DNA of 46,330 nt from Pelagibacteraceae bacterium AG-422-B15 (lineage in GTDB: Bacteria; Pseudomonadota; Alphaproteobacteria; Pelagibacterales; AG-422-B15): NCBI GenBank assembly GCA_905182345.1, contig CAJJBG010000014.1:1-46330 (forward strand), given 5' to 3'. Below, piece after piece: positions 1-11,015 of this stretch (position 1 is its first letter; each line of letters starts with the position of its first letter). Below the pieces are notes generated by a model. The model saw nothing but the letters and a program-made list of their open reading frames with translations, did no database searches and was not told the origin of the DNA. The position numbers were made by a program, and so were the translations under genes.

Positions 1-1
1 T

Positions 2-346
2 AGAAGTAAAAGTTTTGGAGGTAGGAGCGAAGGTTTTAAGAAACCATTTAAGAAAAGATCATTTGGAGACTCTGATTCAAAAGAAGGTAGTTTTAAGAAA
101 CCATTTAAGAAAAGATCATTTGGAGACTCTGATTCAAAAGAAGGTAGTTTTAAGAAACCATTTAAGAAAAGATCATTTGGAGACTCTGATTCAAAAGAAG
201 GTGGTTTTAAGAAACCATTTAAGAAAAAAACTGAAGGAAGATCTGAGGGATTTTATAGCTCTTCAAAGAAGAAATCATTTTCAGGCAAAAAGAGTTTTGC
301 AAGTTCGAGCAAAGGAATGTTTAAAAAATCTAAGAGCAGAGATTAA
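2..346 (+). CDS. C-terminal tail of a truncated gene, probably an RNA-binding protein (DEAD-box helicase-like tail)
   Basis: Only the last 114 codons lie in the window, read from position 2 to the TAA at 344-346. The peptide is low-complexity and strongly basic (Lys, Ser, Phe, Gly), with the 19-residue unit GSFKKPFKKRSFGDSDSKE repeated about three times and then a Ser/Lys-rich end (SSSKKKSFSGKKSF). No catalytic domain is visible. Tails like this occur at the C-terminus of bacterial DEAD-box RNA helicases and some rRNA pseudouridine synthases, where they add non-specific RNA affinity; assigning it to either is inference. This frame is preferred over the overlapping open frame 15-371 because it gives the Gly/Ser/Lys/Phe composition expected of such tails and stops cleanly at a normal gene end. 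Confidence 0.6.
   Translation, partial: RSKSFGGRSEGFKKPFKKRSFGDSDSKEGSFKKPFKKRSFGDSDSKEGSFKKPFKKRSFGDSDSKEGGFKKPFKKKTEGRSEGFYSSSKKKSFSGKKSFASSSKGMFKKSKSRD
41..229. repeat. 57-bp tandem repeat inside the coding tail
   Basis: Units begin with aaaccatttaag at 41, 98 and 155, and a partial fourth begins at 212. The spacing is exactly 57 bp, which is 19 codons, so copy-number change keeps the frame. Units one and two are identical; unit three differs by one base (position 203, A to G, Ser to Gly). Such identity at the DNA level points to recent duplication rather than old, selected protein repeats. Confidence 0.95.
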
Positions 347-460
347 GAGCTTAAGCCGTACCTATATTTAGATAATGGGCTTATTGAATTCAAAAATATT
401 TTTTATAACAGAATATAATCATGTGAGTTAAAGGATGCTTTAAGACCTTATTCATAAACT

Positions 461-853
461 TTATTTTTTAGTAAAATTTTCAATCATTTGTTGCATCATT
501 TTGTGAATTATATTGACACCCTGTAGGGGTCTTATAAAAACTTTAAATTCAATAATCATTCCTTCCTCATTCCAAGTAATTAAATCAATGCCATTAATTT
601 CTATGCCTTTAATATTTACTTCAAATTCAAGAGTTGCATGATTTTCATTTATAATTTCTTTGATATAAGTGAAAGACTTGTTATTAAAAACTTGAGATGC
701 TGCCATTAAGTAAAGCAATGTTAAGCTCTTTCCTTTTTGTGGAGTAAAAACTACTGGGGAATAGAAGACTACATCTTCAGCAAGAATAGACTTTAATAGG
801 CTGTGATCTTGACTTACCAAGACCTTGTGCCATTTTTCTATTGGGTTATTCAT
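461..853 (-). CDS. NTF2-like / SnoaL-like protein
   Basis: A 130-residue protein with the layout of the nuclear transport factor 2-like fold: an N-terminal helix (NNPIEKWHKVLVSQDHSLL), then AEDVVFYSPVVFTPQKG, then alternating strands ending in MIIEFKVFIRPLQG. The family covers small-ligand enzymes and binding proteins, so no reaction can be assigned. No signal peptide or membrane segment is seen. Its ATG follows the xerC stop directly (TGA at 856-854, ATG at 853-851), so it is probably translated with xerC from a transaldolase-xerC-NTF2 transcript. Confidence 0.7.
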   Translation of the reverse strand: MNNPIEKWHKVLVSQDHSLLKSILAEDVVFYSPVVFTPQKGKSLTLLYLMAASQVFNNKSFTYIKEIINENHATLEFEVNIKGIEINGIDLITWNEEGMIIEFKVFIRPLQGVNIIHKMMQQMIENFTKK

Positions 854-1777
854 TCATTTATTTTTAGCCAAAGGATGAGTTTTTGTATAGATGTTTAGTA
901 ACTGTGAATTTTCTACTTTGGTATATCTTTGTGTTGTAGATAAACTACTATGACCTAGTAGCTCTTGAATAGTTCTTAAATCCCCGCCATTTTCAAGCAA
1001 ATGTGTAGCAAATGAGTGTCGTAATGCGTGTGGAGTTGCTGTTTCCGGTAATGATAGTACAACTCGAATTTTTTCTAATGCATATTGAATTATTCTTGGA
1101 CTTAATCTTTTCATTCTTTTGCCCAGAAATAAAGGGTCCTCATTACTGAATTCAAATGGACAAACTTTAATGTAATCAGAAATACTATTTTTTATATAAT
1201 CCATTACAGGTACAATCCGTTCTTTATTACCTTTTCCTTTTATAACTAAATAATCATTCGTTGTCATATCGCAGTAATTTAAGTTTAATGCCTCTGATAT
1301 TCTTAATCCACAACCATAAAGTAATAATAAAATTGTTTGATTGCGTTGACCTATCCATTTTTCATCATCTATATTTTTAGCCTCTTTAATAACTGCAATT
1401 GCGAGATCAGCCATAATAGGACGAGGGAGACTCTTTTTATGCCTAGGGCCTTTCAATGCAATAATTGGTGAGTTATTAATTTTTTTTATTCTTATTAGGT
1501 AGTTAAAAAATGATTTGAGTGAAGATATTTGCCTTCCTATAGACACATTGGAATTACCTAAGTTTTTCTGTTCCGCAAGATATCCCCTAAAGTTTGTATT
1601 TGTGAGATTGCTTAAGTCAACTAAATTTGGGTCGCTACCAAGGTAATTTGTAAGAAAAACAATAAATTTTTTAACATCTCTTTGATATGCAGATAAAGTA
1701 TTTTCACTCAATCCTTTGAGATTTTTTAAATTACCTATCCAATCTAAAAAATCTTTTTTTAATATAAATTCTTCCAC
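854..1777 (-). CDS. xerC: Tyrosine recombinase XerC
   Basis: Site-specific recombinase that, with XerD, resolves chromosome dimers at dif. It has 307 residues, the normal length. The N-terminal SAM-like core-binding domain spans about 1-95 and the catalytic domain about 115-300. Visible catalytic residues are R159 (GCGLRISEAL), K182 (GKGNKER), H250 and R253 (HALRH), H276 (LLGHSS) and nucleophile Y285 (TTQRYTKV). XerC is chosen over XerD because xerC usually lies beside priA in alphaproteobacteria. The start is GTG at 1777, eleven bases after the transaldolase stop. A housekeeping enzyme rather than an island integrase: no attachment site or cargo surrounds it. Confidence 0.85.
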   Translation of the reverse strand: MEEFILKKDFLDWIGNLKNLKGLSENTLSAYQRDVKKFIVFLTNYLGSDPNLVDLSNLTNTNFRGYLAEQKNLGNSNVSIGRQISSLKSFFNYLIRIKKINNSPIIALKGPRHKKSLPRPIMADLAIAVIKEAKNIDDEKWIGQRNQTILLLLYGCGLRISEALNLNYCDMTTNDYLVIKGKGNKERIVPVMDYIKNSISDYIKVCPFEFSNEDPLFLGKRMKRLSPRIIQYALEKIRVVLSLPETATPHALRHSFATHLLENGGDLRTIQELLGHSSLSTTQRYTKVENSQLLNIYTKTHPLAKNK

Positions 1778-1788
1778 CTAAGAATAAG

Positions 1789-2445
1789 TTACAAAATTGA
1801 TTGTTTAGTTTCTGCCCAATCTTTAAGAAAAGCATCAAGACCTTTTTTTGTTAATTCGTGATCATACATTTCTAAAAAAACTTTAGGCGGGAGCGTAACA
1901 GTGTCTGCACCAATGATTGCTGATTTTGCTATATGATCCAGGCTCCTTACAGAGGCAACCAAAATTTTAGTATTTAATGCTATATAGTTCGAATAGATAG
2001 ATTTTATATTGCTAATCAAATCTAATCCATTTTCACCAATATCATCTAGCCGACCAATAAAAGGTGATACATATGTTGCTCCAGATTTAGCAGCCAGAAG
2101 AGCCTGATTTGCTGAAAAGCAAAGCGTCACATTCGTCCTTATTTTTTTATTTACTAAGAATACACACGCCTTAAGTCCCTCTAAAGTTAGAGGCAATTTC
2201 ACAACAATATTTTTTGCAATCTTTGATAACTTTAAGCCTTCATTAATCATTCCTTCAGTGTCAATTGCTGTAACTTCTGCGCTTATAGGACCATCAATAA
2301 TTCTAGAAATTTTTTCTAAAACAGAAAAGAAGTCTTGTCCAGATTTTGCCACAAGAGACGGATTGGTAGTAATGCCATCTACTAAGCCTGTTTCACTTAG
2401 ATCTTTTATAACATCTACTTCTGCCGTATCTAAAAAAAAGTCCAT
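1789..2445 (-). CDS. Transaldolase, small FSA/TalC family
   Basis: A cytosolic TIM-barrel aldolase of 218 residues, acting in the non-oxidative pentose phosphate pathway. Schiff-base Lys is K83 in NIVVKLPLTLEG; the N-terminal DTA and TTNPS motifs are present. E57 (SAEVTA) and F129 (SPFIGR) match the transaldolase subgroup; E. coli fructose-6-phosphate aldolase has Gln and Tyr there, so transaldolase activity is more likely although the family is often labelled fsa. The start is set at ATG 2445, giving the canonical MDFFLDTAEV. An upstream in-frame ATG at 2511 adds 22 hydrophobic residues foreign to the family and runs into priA. It is divergent from priA and leads the xerC run. Confidence 0.85.
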   Translation of the reverse strand: MDFFLDTAEVDVIKDLSETGLVDGITTNPSLVAKSGQDFFSVLEKISRIIDGPISAEVTAIDTEGMINEGLKLSKIAKNIVVKLPLTLEGLKACVFLVNKKIRTNVTLCFSANQALLAAKSGATYVSPFIGRLDDIGENGLDLISNIKSIYSNYIALNTKILVASVRSLDHIAKSAIIGADTVTLPPKVFLEMYDHELTKKGLDAFLKDWAETKQSIL

Positions 2446-2451
2446 ACTATT

Positions 2452-2481
2452 TTGATTTATATTTACTGCTATACTTATAAC
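2452..2481 (+). promoter_or_regulatory. Possible sigma-70 promoter for priA
   Basis: TTGATT at 2452-2457, an 18-base spacer, and TATAAC at 2476-2481 lie in the short gap between the transaldolase and priA starts. An alternative extended -10, TGCTATACT, overlaps the spacer. Weak because AT-rich DNA makes such matches by chance. Confidence 0.3.
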
Positions 2482-2501
2482 ATGAAACAAAAATATTACA
2501 T

Positions 2502-4499
2502 ATGAATTCATTGCCTAGTATGACCAATTTTGCCAACATTTTAGTTGCATATCCTCTAGATCAAGAGTTCACTTATGCCTTTACTGAAGAGCAACAAATT
2601 AAAATTGGTTCTATAGTATTAGTTTCATTTAGAAGCAAAAAATACTTAGGCGTCGTAAGAAGTATTGGAAAAACTACAAATGTAGATCTTAATAAAATTA
2701 AATCTATTGCCGATGTTTCAAATTATACATTGCCTCAAAAAATACTAAAGTTTTTAGATTGGATTGCCTCTTATAATCTTATTTTTAAAGGTCAGGTCTT
2801 AAAAATGATTTTACCAAAAAGTGACACCTACTTTCTTTTGAAAGATGAGGTTGAGACAAATATCGAGCAAGCTGTGGCTAATCAACTAGAACTTAATGCA
2901 ACACAAAATAAAGCTAAGGTAGAGATAGAAGCTATTATTCAAGATAATGATTATTCAACAATTCTACTTGATGGCATGCCAGGCTCTGGAAAAACAGAAG
3001 TGTACTTTCAATTAATTGAAAAAAATATAGCAAATAAAAAACAATCTTTAATAATGTTTCCAGAAGTATCTTTAACTAATGAGTTTATTAATAGAATTGA
3101 AAAAAGATTCGGATATTCACCAGATATTTGGCATAGTAAAATTACACCCTCAAAAAAGAAAAAAATTATCCATAGAATTTTATCTGGAGACACTAAAATA
3201 TTAGTTGGAACTCGATCTGCTTTATTTTTACCATATAAAAATCTTGGTATGGTTGTAGTTGATGAGGAGCATGACTCTTCTTATAAGCAAGAAGAAAAAG
3301 GGATATATAATGCCAGAGATATGTCGGTTGTAAGAGCTTCAATAGAAAAGTTTACAGTTGTGCTAGTTAGTGCGACACCATCCCTTGAAACTATTTATAA
3401 TATTAATCAAAAAAAATATTTTCATATTAGATTAGAAAATAAATTTTCAAAAACGCCTGAGCCTAAAATTCAGATAATAGATATGAAAAAATCAAAGCTT
3501 AAGAAGAATAATTGGGTATCTGAAGAATTAAAAAAAATTATAAAAAGTAGACTGTCAAAAAAAGAACAGTCACTTCTATTTATCAATAAGAGAGGTTATG
3601 CACCTATGATTATTTGTAAAAGTTGTGGCCATAAATTTACATGTAAAAATTGTTCTAGTTATCTTGTTGAACATTTAAAAGATAAGAAGTTACTATGTCA
3701 TCATTGTGGTTATAAATTAGGCTCATTCAAAATTAAATGCCAGAGTTGTAATAATGAAGATGATTCTTTTGTCGATTATGGAGCAGGTATAGAAAAAATT
3801 TATAATGAAATTGCAAGAGATTTTCCAACTGCACAAATATGTCTTTTTTCTAGCGATCATATAAAATCAAATGATGATCTTAATGATAAAGTTGAAAAAA
3901 TATTTAATAATAAATTTGATATCATCATTGGAACTCAACTTATAACTAAAGGATATCATTTTCCTAATTTAACATGTGTAGGAGTGGTTGATGCCGACAT
4001 GACATTAAGAGGTGGAGATTTACGAGCATCTGAAAAGACCTATCAAATGCTTTATCAGGTAGCAGGTAGGGCAGGAAGAGGAAATATAGCAGGTGATGTT
4101 TATTTGCAAACTTACTTCCCTGAAAACGAAACAATAAAAGATTTAACTAAAATGGATAGAGAGCAATTTTATAAAAAAGAATTAAAAATTAGAATGAATG
4201 CAAATCTCCCTCCAGTTTCAAAAATGGCAGCAATTATCGTTTCAGGTAGTAATATATCTGAAGTACAGCAAGTTTGCTTGAGGTTATCTCAGTCTATGCC
4301 CAAAATAGATAATGTAGATTTTTATGGACCGGCTCCAGCACCACTATCTAGATTAAAGGGTAAACATAGGCTTAGATTCTTAATTCATGAGAAAAAAGGC
4401 AGAAAAATACAAAAAATTATACAGCATTGGCTTGCTAAGGTGCCACGTTCATCAACTGTTTTGATTACAACTGATATTGATCCTCATAACTTCACATAA
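2502..4499 (+). CDS. priA: Primosomal protein N' (replication restart helicase PriA)
   Basis: A 3'-to-5' superfamily 2 DNA helicase that reloads the replisome at collapsed forks. It has 665 residues, somewhat shorter than E. coli PriA. The N-terminal 3'-DNA-binding domain covers about 8-105. Walker A is GMPGSGKT (158-165) and the DEEH box is 254-257. The zinc-binding insert has all eight cysteines: C372, C375, C381, C384, C399, C402, C413 and C416. The helicase C-terminal part includes GTQLITKGYHFPN and the QVAGRAGR motif. ATG 2502 and ATG 2520 are both possible starts, and neither has a clear Shine-Dalgarno. The priA-atpH order is common in alphaproteobacteria. Confidence 0.95.
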   Translation: MNSLPSMTNFANILVAYPLDQEFTYAFTEEQQIKIGSIVLVSFRSKKYLGVVRSIGKTTNVDLNKIKSIADVSNYTLPQKILKFLDWIASYNLIFKGQVLKMILPKSDTYFLLKDEVETNIEQAVANQLELNATQNKAKVEIEAIIQDNDYSTILLDGMPGSGKTEVYFQLIEKNIANKKQSLIMFPEVSLTNEFINRIEKRFGYSPDIWHSKITPSKKKKIIHRILSGDTKILVGTRSALFLPYKNLGMVVVDEEHDSSYKQEEKGIYNARDMSVVRASIEKFTVVLVSATPSLETIYNINQKKYFHIRLENKFSKTPEPKIQIIDMKKSKLKKNNWVSEELKKIIKSRLSKKEQSLLFINKRGYAPMIICKSCGHKFTCKNCSSYLVEHLKDKKLLCHHCGYKLGSFKIKCQSCNNEDDSFVDYGAGIEKIYNEIARDFPTAQICLFSSDHIKSNDDLNDKVEKIFNNKFDIIIGTQLITKGYHFPNLTCVGVVDADMTLRGGDLRASEKTYQMLYQVAGRAGRGNIAGDVYLQTYFPENETIKDLTKMDREQFYKKELKIRMNANLPPVSKMAAIIVSGSNISEVQQVCLRLSQSMPKIDNVDFYGPAPAPLSRLKGKHRLRFLIHEKKGRKIQKIIQHWLAKVPRSSTVLITTDIDPHNFT

Positions 4500-4587
4500 A
4501 AAGAGCACTAATGACATTCAAGTGCTTGAAAAATCCTATACTTAATGATACGCAATGACTTTAAAACTAATCAAAAAATAGCGACTA

Positions 4588-5142
4588 ATGTCAAAAATGA
4601 GTCATTCAGCTTCAGCCTCAAGATATGCCAATGCACTATTCCAACTAGCTAAAGAAGCAAAGGTATTAGATAGCATTTCTGTTGATTTGGATAAAATAAT
4701 GGAACTTTTATTAGAGCATAATGAGTTTGCATCCTTTATAAAAAATCCATCTATTAAAAACTTTAACAAGATCAGTTTATTAGACATTATTTCAGATAAA
4801 CTTGAGCTATCTAAGTTAACAAAAGATTTTTTAGGAGTAGTTACAAAAAAAGGACGTATAAGTAACTTAGAAGATATTATTAAAAGTTATAGAGATCTAC
4901 TGGCTGATTTCAATGGAATAAAAAATGCTTACGTTGCTTCGGCAAAAGCATTATCAGAAATTCAAGTCAAATCTATTAAACAAAAACTAAAAGAAAAGTT
5001 CAATTCAGAATTTATTATACACACGCAAACAGATGAAAGTTTGATTGCAGGCTTAAAAGTTCAAATTGGAAGTCAAATGATCGATAGTACAATTAAAAGT
5101 AAATTAAACGCATTAAAAGCTAAAATGAAAGAGGTAGCATAA
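4588..5142 (+). CDS. atpH: ATP synthase F1 subunit delta
   Basis: The 184-residue delta subunit (OSCP homologue) of the peripheral stalk, joining F1 to the b subunits. The N-terminal helical domain starts at [14 protein letters not shown]; the C-terminal part has the family segment [23 protein letters not shown]. First gene of atpHAGDC. The start is ATG 4588, with a second in-frame ATG at 4597 also plausible. Its TAA stop shares one base with the atpA ATG, so the two are translationally coupled. The Fo genes are not in the window, consistent with the split F1/Fo operons of alphaproteobacteria. Confidence 0.95.
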   Translation: MSKMSHSASASRYANALFQLAKEAKVLDSISVDLDKIMELLLEHNEFASFIKNPSIKNFNKISLLDIISDKLELSKLTKDFLGVVTKKGRISNLEDIIKSYRDLLADFNGIKNAYVASAKALSEIQVKSIKQKLKEKFNSEFIIHTQTDESLIAGLKVQIGSQMIDSTIKSKLNALKAKMKEVA

Positions 5143-6665
5143 TGGATATTCAACCATCAGAAATATCAAAAATTCTAAAAGAAGAAATTAAAAATTTTGG
5201 ATCAGATTCAGAAATACTGGAAGTCGGGCAGGTTTTATCTGTTGGTGACGGTATTGCAAGAATATATGGATTAGACAATGTGCAAGCTGGAGAAATGGTC
5301 GAATTTAGTAATGGTGTTAAAGGAATGGCATTAAATCTTGAGAGCGATAATGTTGGAGTAGTTTTATTTGGAGGTGATTCTGGCATTAAAGAAGGTGACA
5401 CAGTCAAGAGAACTAATTCAATTGTTGATGTACCTGTAGGTAAAGAATTATTAGGGCGTGTTGTCGATGCATTAGGAAATCCTATTGATGGTAAGGGACC
5501 GATTAATTCTGAGAACAGATCTCGTATCGAGGTAAAAGCTCCAGGAATTATTCCAAGAAAATCTGTTTCTGAGCCAATGCAAACTGGTTTAAAAGCAATC
5601 GATAGCTTAATACCTGTTGGCCGTGGTCAACGTGAGTTAATTATTGGTGATAGACAAACCGGTAAAACTGCAGTTGCAATTGATGCAATTATTAACCAAA
5701 AATCAATTAATGAGTCTCCAGATGAATCAAAAAAACTATACTGTTTCTATGTTGCCATAGGACAAAAGAGATCTACAGTGGCTCAAATTGTAAAAACATT
5801 AGAGGACGCAGGTGCAATGGCATACACAACTGTAATTGCTGCTACTGCCTCTGATCCTGCTCCGCTTCAATTCCTAGCACCTTACGCTGGTTGCTCTATG
5901 GCAGAGTATTTTAGAGATAATGGAATGCATGCTTTAATTGTTTATGATGATTTATCTAAACAGGCTGTAGCATATAGACAAATGTCACTATTACTTAGAA
6001 GACCTCCTGGCCGCGAAGCATTTCCTGGTGATGTATTTTATCTACACAGTAGATTATTGGAGAGAGCTGCAAAGCTAAATGATGAAAATGGTGGTGGATC
6101 TCTAACTGCCCTACCAATCATTGAAACACAAGCTAATGATGTGAGTGCTTTTATACCTACGAATGTTATTAGTATTACAGATGGCCAAATATTCTTAGAA
6201 ACAGAATTATTTAACCAAGGTATCAGGCCTGCTGTTAATGTAGGGCTATCAGTTTCGAGAGTTGGATCAGCTGCCCAAACAAAAGCAATGAAAAAAGTTT
6301 CAGGTTCTATTAAACTTGAGTTAGCACAATATAGAGAAATGGCTGCGTTTGCTCAGTTTGGATCAGACTTAGATGTTTCTACTCAAAACCTACTGAATCG
6401 AGGCTCAAAATTAACTGAACTATTAAAACAAGATCAGTATTCACCCATGACAGTTGCTGAGCAAGTAATTTCAGTTTTTGCTGGAGTAAAAGGATATCTT
6501 GATGACCTCGAGCTAAATCAGATTAAAGATTTTGAGAAAAATTTCTTTATTAAGATTAACTCTTCAAACCCAGAGTTAATTATAAAGATAAATAGCACAG
6601 GGATTTTAGATGATGAGGCTGAAAAAACTTTAATCAGTGCGATAGAGGAGTTTAAAAAAGCTTAA
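5142..6665 (+). CDS. atpA: ATP synthase F1 subunit alpha
   Basis: The 507-residue regulatory nucleotide-binding subunit of F1. The P-loop is GDRQTGKT at 169-176. The alpha-subunit signature reads [17 protein letters not shown] and the [20 protein letters not shown] segment is intact. Length is normal and no motif is missing. It overlaps atpH by one base and is followed by atpG after 7 bases. Confidence 0.98.
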   Translation: MDIQPSEISKILKEEIKNFGSDSEILEVGQVLSVGDGIARIYGLDNVQAGEMVEFSNGVKGMALNLESDNVGVVLFGGDSGIKEGDTVKRTNSIVDVPVGKELLGRVVDALGNPIDGKGPINSENRSRIEVKAPGIIPRKSVSEPMQTGLKAIDSLIPVGRGQRELIIGDRQTGKTAVAIDAIINQKSINESPDESKKLYCFYVAIGQKRSTVAQIVKTLEDAGAMAYTTVIAATASDPAPLQFLAPYAGCSMAEYFRDNGMHALIVYDDLSKQAVAYRQMSLLLRRPPGREAFPGDVFYLHSRLLERAAKLNDENGGGSLTALPIIETQANDVSAFIPTNVISITDGQIFLETELFNQGIRPAVNVGLSVSRVGSAAQTKAMKKVSGSIKLELAQYREMAAFAQFGSDLDVSTQNLLNRGSKLTELLKQDQYSPMTVAEQVISVFAGVKGYLDDLELNQIKDFEKNFFIKINSSNPELIIKINSTGILDDEAEKTLISAIEEFKKA

Positions 6666-6672
6666 TTATCTT

Positions 6673-9002
<2,330 letters not shown>

Positions 9003-9007
9003 TTAAT

Positions 9008-9391
9008 ATGTCAGAAACTTTTAGTATAAAATTAGTTACACCATCTAAAGTTTTTTTAGAAACCTCTGCATCTTTAGTTACAGTTCCTGCAACCGAAGGT
9101 GATATGGGCTTTTTGGCTAATCATGTAAGTTTTATTTCAGCTGTAAAGCCGGGCTTTATATCAATTGTGTTTGAAAATGGTGATGAAAAAAGTGTTTATA
9201 TAAATGAAGGTTTTGTGCAATTTATTGATAATAATTTATTAATTATTGCCGTTGAGTTAACTGAAAAAGAAAATATTAGTTCTAATTTTATTGATACAAA
9301 AATTAATGAGCTAGAGTCTCTGTTAATAGATGACGTTAGCAACATTAAGATTCAAGGTAAAATAGAAAGCTTAAAATCTTTAAGTATTTAA
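9008..9391 (+). CDS. atpC: ATP synthase F1 subunit epsilon
   Basis: A 127-residue epsilon subunit of the central stalk. The N-terminal beta sandwich is clear (FSIKLVTPSKVFLE, VPATEGDMGFLANHVSFIS, VYINEGFVQF), followed by a short helical tail. Last gene of atpHAGDC. Only 5 bp separate it from the convergent rppH stop, so no intrinsic terminator fits between them. Confidence 0.95.
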   Translation: MSETFSIKLVTPSKVFLETSASLVTVPATEGDMGFLANHVSFISAVKPGFISIVFENGDEKSVYINEGFVQFIDNNLLIIAVELTEKENISSNFIDTKINELESLLIDDVSNIKIQGKIESLKSLSI

Positions 9392-9396
9392 TTATT

Positions 9397-9861
9397 TTAA
9401 AGAAATTCAGAAAATTCTTCTAAAGCGCTTTTATAAAGATCTCGTTTAAAAGAAACAATTAATTCCAACATTTCATTTTGATCAGCCCATTTCCAATTTT
9501 TAAATTCGGGATGCTTGGTATGAATATTTATTTCAGTGTCATTTCCAAAAAATTTTATAATAAACCATTGTTGGATTTGACCCTTATATTTCCCCTTCCA
9601 AAGTTTTTTTTGCAGACTAGTAGGAAGATCATATTTATACCAATTTCTGGTTTTACTTAAGATCTCATAGTTAGATGAAATTCCAGTCTCTTCAAAAAGT
9701 TCACGCCTGCATGTCTGTTCTGGTGTTTCATCATTATCTATTCCTCCTTGAGGCATTTGCCAGGCAGATTGGTCTTTATCAAGTCTTTGGCCAATGAATA
9801 TTTTCTTTTCATTATTAATAATCATCATACCAACACCTCTCCTATAGTCTCTAGATACCAT
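9397..9861 (-). CDS. rppH: RNA pyrophosphohydrolase (Nudix)
   Basis: Removes pyrophosphate from 5'-triphosphorylated mRNA to start decay; alphaproteobacterial members also hydrolyse dinucleoside polyphosphates (IalA). It has 154 residues. The Nudix box runs from about G39 to I61 (GGIDNDETP..CRRELFEETGI). The preceding WQMPQGG and the early YRRGVGMMIIN are RppH hallmarks. It lies one base downstream of the ctpA stop, on the same strand. Confidence 0.93.
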   Translation of the reverse strand: MVSRDYRRGVGMMIINNEKKIFIGQRLDKDQSAWQMPQGGIDNDETPEQTCRRELFEETGISSNYEILSKTRNWYKYDLPTSLQKKLWKGKYKGQIQQWFIIKFFGNDTEINIHTKHPEFKNWKWADQNEMLELIVSFKRDLYKSALEEFSEFL

Positions 9862-9862
9862 C

Positions 9863-11014
9863 TTAATTAATGATGCTATCTTTTATTAAGAGATCAAGAG
9901 CATAGTCTAGTTGATTATCTGTGTTATCAGCAGGATCAGATTTTTTTGACCTTGTAACTTCTATATCAGGAGTAATTCCAATTTTATGAATAGAATCACC
10001 AGATGGAGTATAATATAAGGCTGTTGTTAATCTGATTGCACTTCGATCATTTAAAGGGAATATAGTTTGTACTGAGCCTTTGCCATAAGACTGCTCTCCC
10101 ACGATTATAGCTCTTTTATGATCTTGTAGGGCTCCAGCTACAATCTCAGATGCTGAAGCTGAACCTCTATTTATAAGTACTATTATGGGTTTACCATTAG
10201 TCATGTCACCTCGTGACGCCTTAAAAGATCCTATATTAGATTTATCTTTACCTTTGGTAGAAACTATTTCTCCAGAAGTTAAAAAATTATCTGTTACTTC
10301 GATAGATTGCCCTAAAAGACCTCCTGGATTATTTCTTAAATCCAACACGAAGCCTATTATTTTATCTTTTCCAATTTCAGTAGTAAGTGCCTTAATTGCT
10401 TTTTTAATTCCACGGTCAGCCTGTTCGCTAAAAGAAATGAGTTTAATATATCCTACATTTCCTTCTTTTCTATACTTCACAGCTTCAACAGTAATAATTG
10501 CTCGTGTTATCGAAATATCAAGTGGCTCTTCTTCATTTTCTCTTGCTATTTTAAGTTTAACTGTGGTTCCAACCAATCCCCTTAATTGATCTACAGCCTC
10601 TGTAAGAGAAAGACCAAATATACTCTCATCATCAATATGTGTAATGTAATCACCAGGTTGTATTCCTGCTTTTGCCCCAGGAGTTCCATCTATAGGAGAA
10701 ATAATTTTTACAAACCCATTTTCCATTGTTACTTCAATTCCCAAGCCACCAAATTTCCCATTTGTCTCTTCTTGCATATCCTTGTAATTATCTAGGTTCA
10801 TGTAGCTAGAGTGAGGATCAAGAGATTGTAGCATGCCATTAATTGCAGCTTCTATTACCTCTTCTTCATTTATTGTCGTAACATAGTTCGAGCGTATTGT
10901 TTGAAATACATCTCCAAAAGTATCTAGTTTTTTATATAAGTTTTCATTGCTTGCATTTAATGAAAAAGAAAAAAGAAAAACAACAAAGAATATAGATAAA
11001 GATAATTTTTTCAT
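9863..11014 (-). CDS. ctpA: C-terminal processing peptidase, S41 family
   Basis: A periplasmic serine protease of 383 residues. An N-terminal signal peptide (KKLSLSIFFVVFLFSFSLNA, cleavage near residue 21) precedes a PDZ domain at about 80-160 with the GLGIEV and GIQPGDYI motifs. The S41 catalytic domain has the nucleophile in RGSASASE (283-290) and the general base K312 in YGKGSVQ. It is shorter than many family members, mainly at the C-terminus. The rlmH stop lies one base upstream; the M23 peptidase gene (envC) usual at this position in alphaproteobacteria is absent. Confidence 0.92.
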   Translation of the reverse strand: MKKLSLSIFFVVFLFSFSLNASNENLYKKLDTFGDVFQTIRSNYVTTINEEEVIEAAINGMLQSLDPHSSYMNLDNYKDMQEETNGKFGGLGIEVTMENGFVKIISPIDGTPGAKAGIQPGDYITHIDDESIFGLSLTEAVDQLRGLVGTTVKLKIARENEEEPLDISITRAIITVEAVKYRKEGNVGYIKLISFSEQADRGIKKAIKALTTEIGKDKIIGFVLDLRNNPGGLLGQSIEVTDNFLTSGEIVSTKGKDKSNIGSFKASRGDMTNGKPIIVLINRGSASASEIVAGALQDHKRAIIVGEQSYGKGSVQTIFPLNDRSAIRLTTALYYTPSGDSIHKIGITPDIEVTRSKKSDPADNTDNQLDYALDLLIKDSIIN

Positions 11015-11015
11015 A

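Noticed and set aside
41-229. Possible CRISPR array
   Set aside because: Units are directly adjacent with no unique spacers and are coding in frame.
15-371. Open frame encoding a repeated LRNHLRKDHLETLIQKKVV-like peptide
   Set aside because: It is a shadow frame of the 57-bp repeat. The frame starting at position 2 gives the expected basic Gly/Ser/Phe tail and a normal stop at 346.
352-383. Inverted repeat TAAGCC..GGCTTA as a terminator after the first gene
   Set aside because: Twenty-base loop and no adjacent T-run; too weak to call.
854-1777. Integrase of a genomic island
   Set aside because: Sequence and position beside priA fit housekeeping XerC; no attachment repeats or cargo genes are near.
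2446-2511. N-terminal extension of the transaldolase
   Set aside because: The extra 22 residues are hydrophobic, foreign to the family and overlap the priA start; the family N-terminus begins at 2445.
4504-4526. Inverted repeat AGCACT..AGTGCT after priA
   Set aside because: Only six pairs with no T-run on the priA strand, so it is not called as a terminator.
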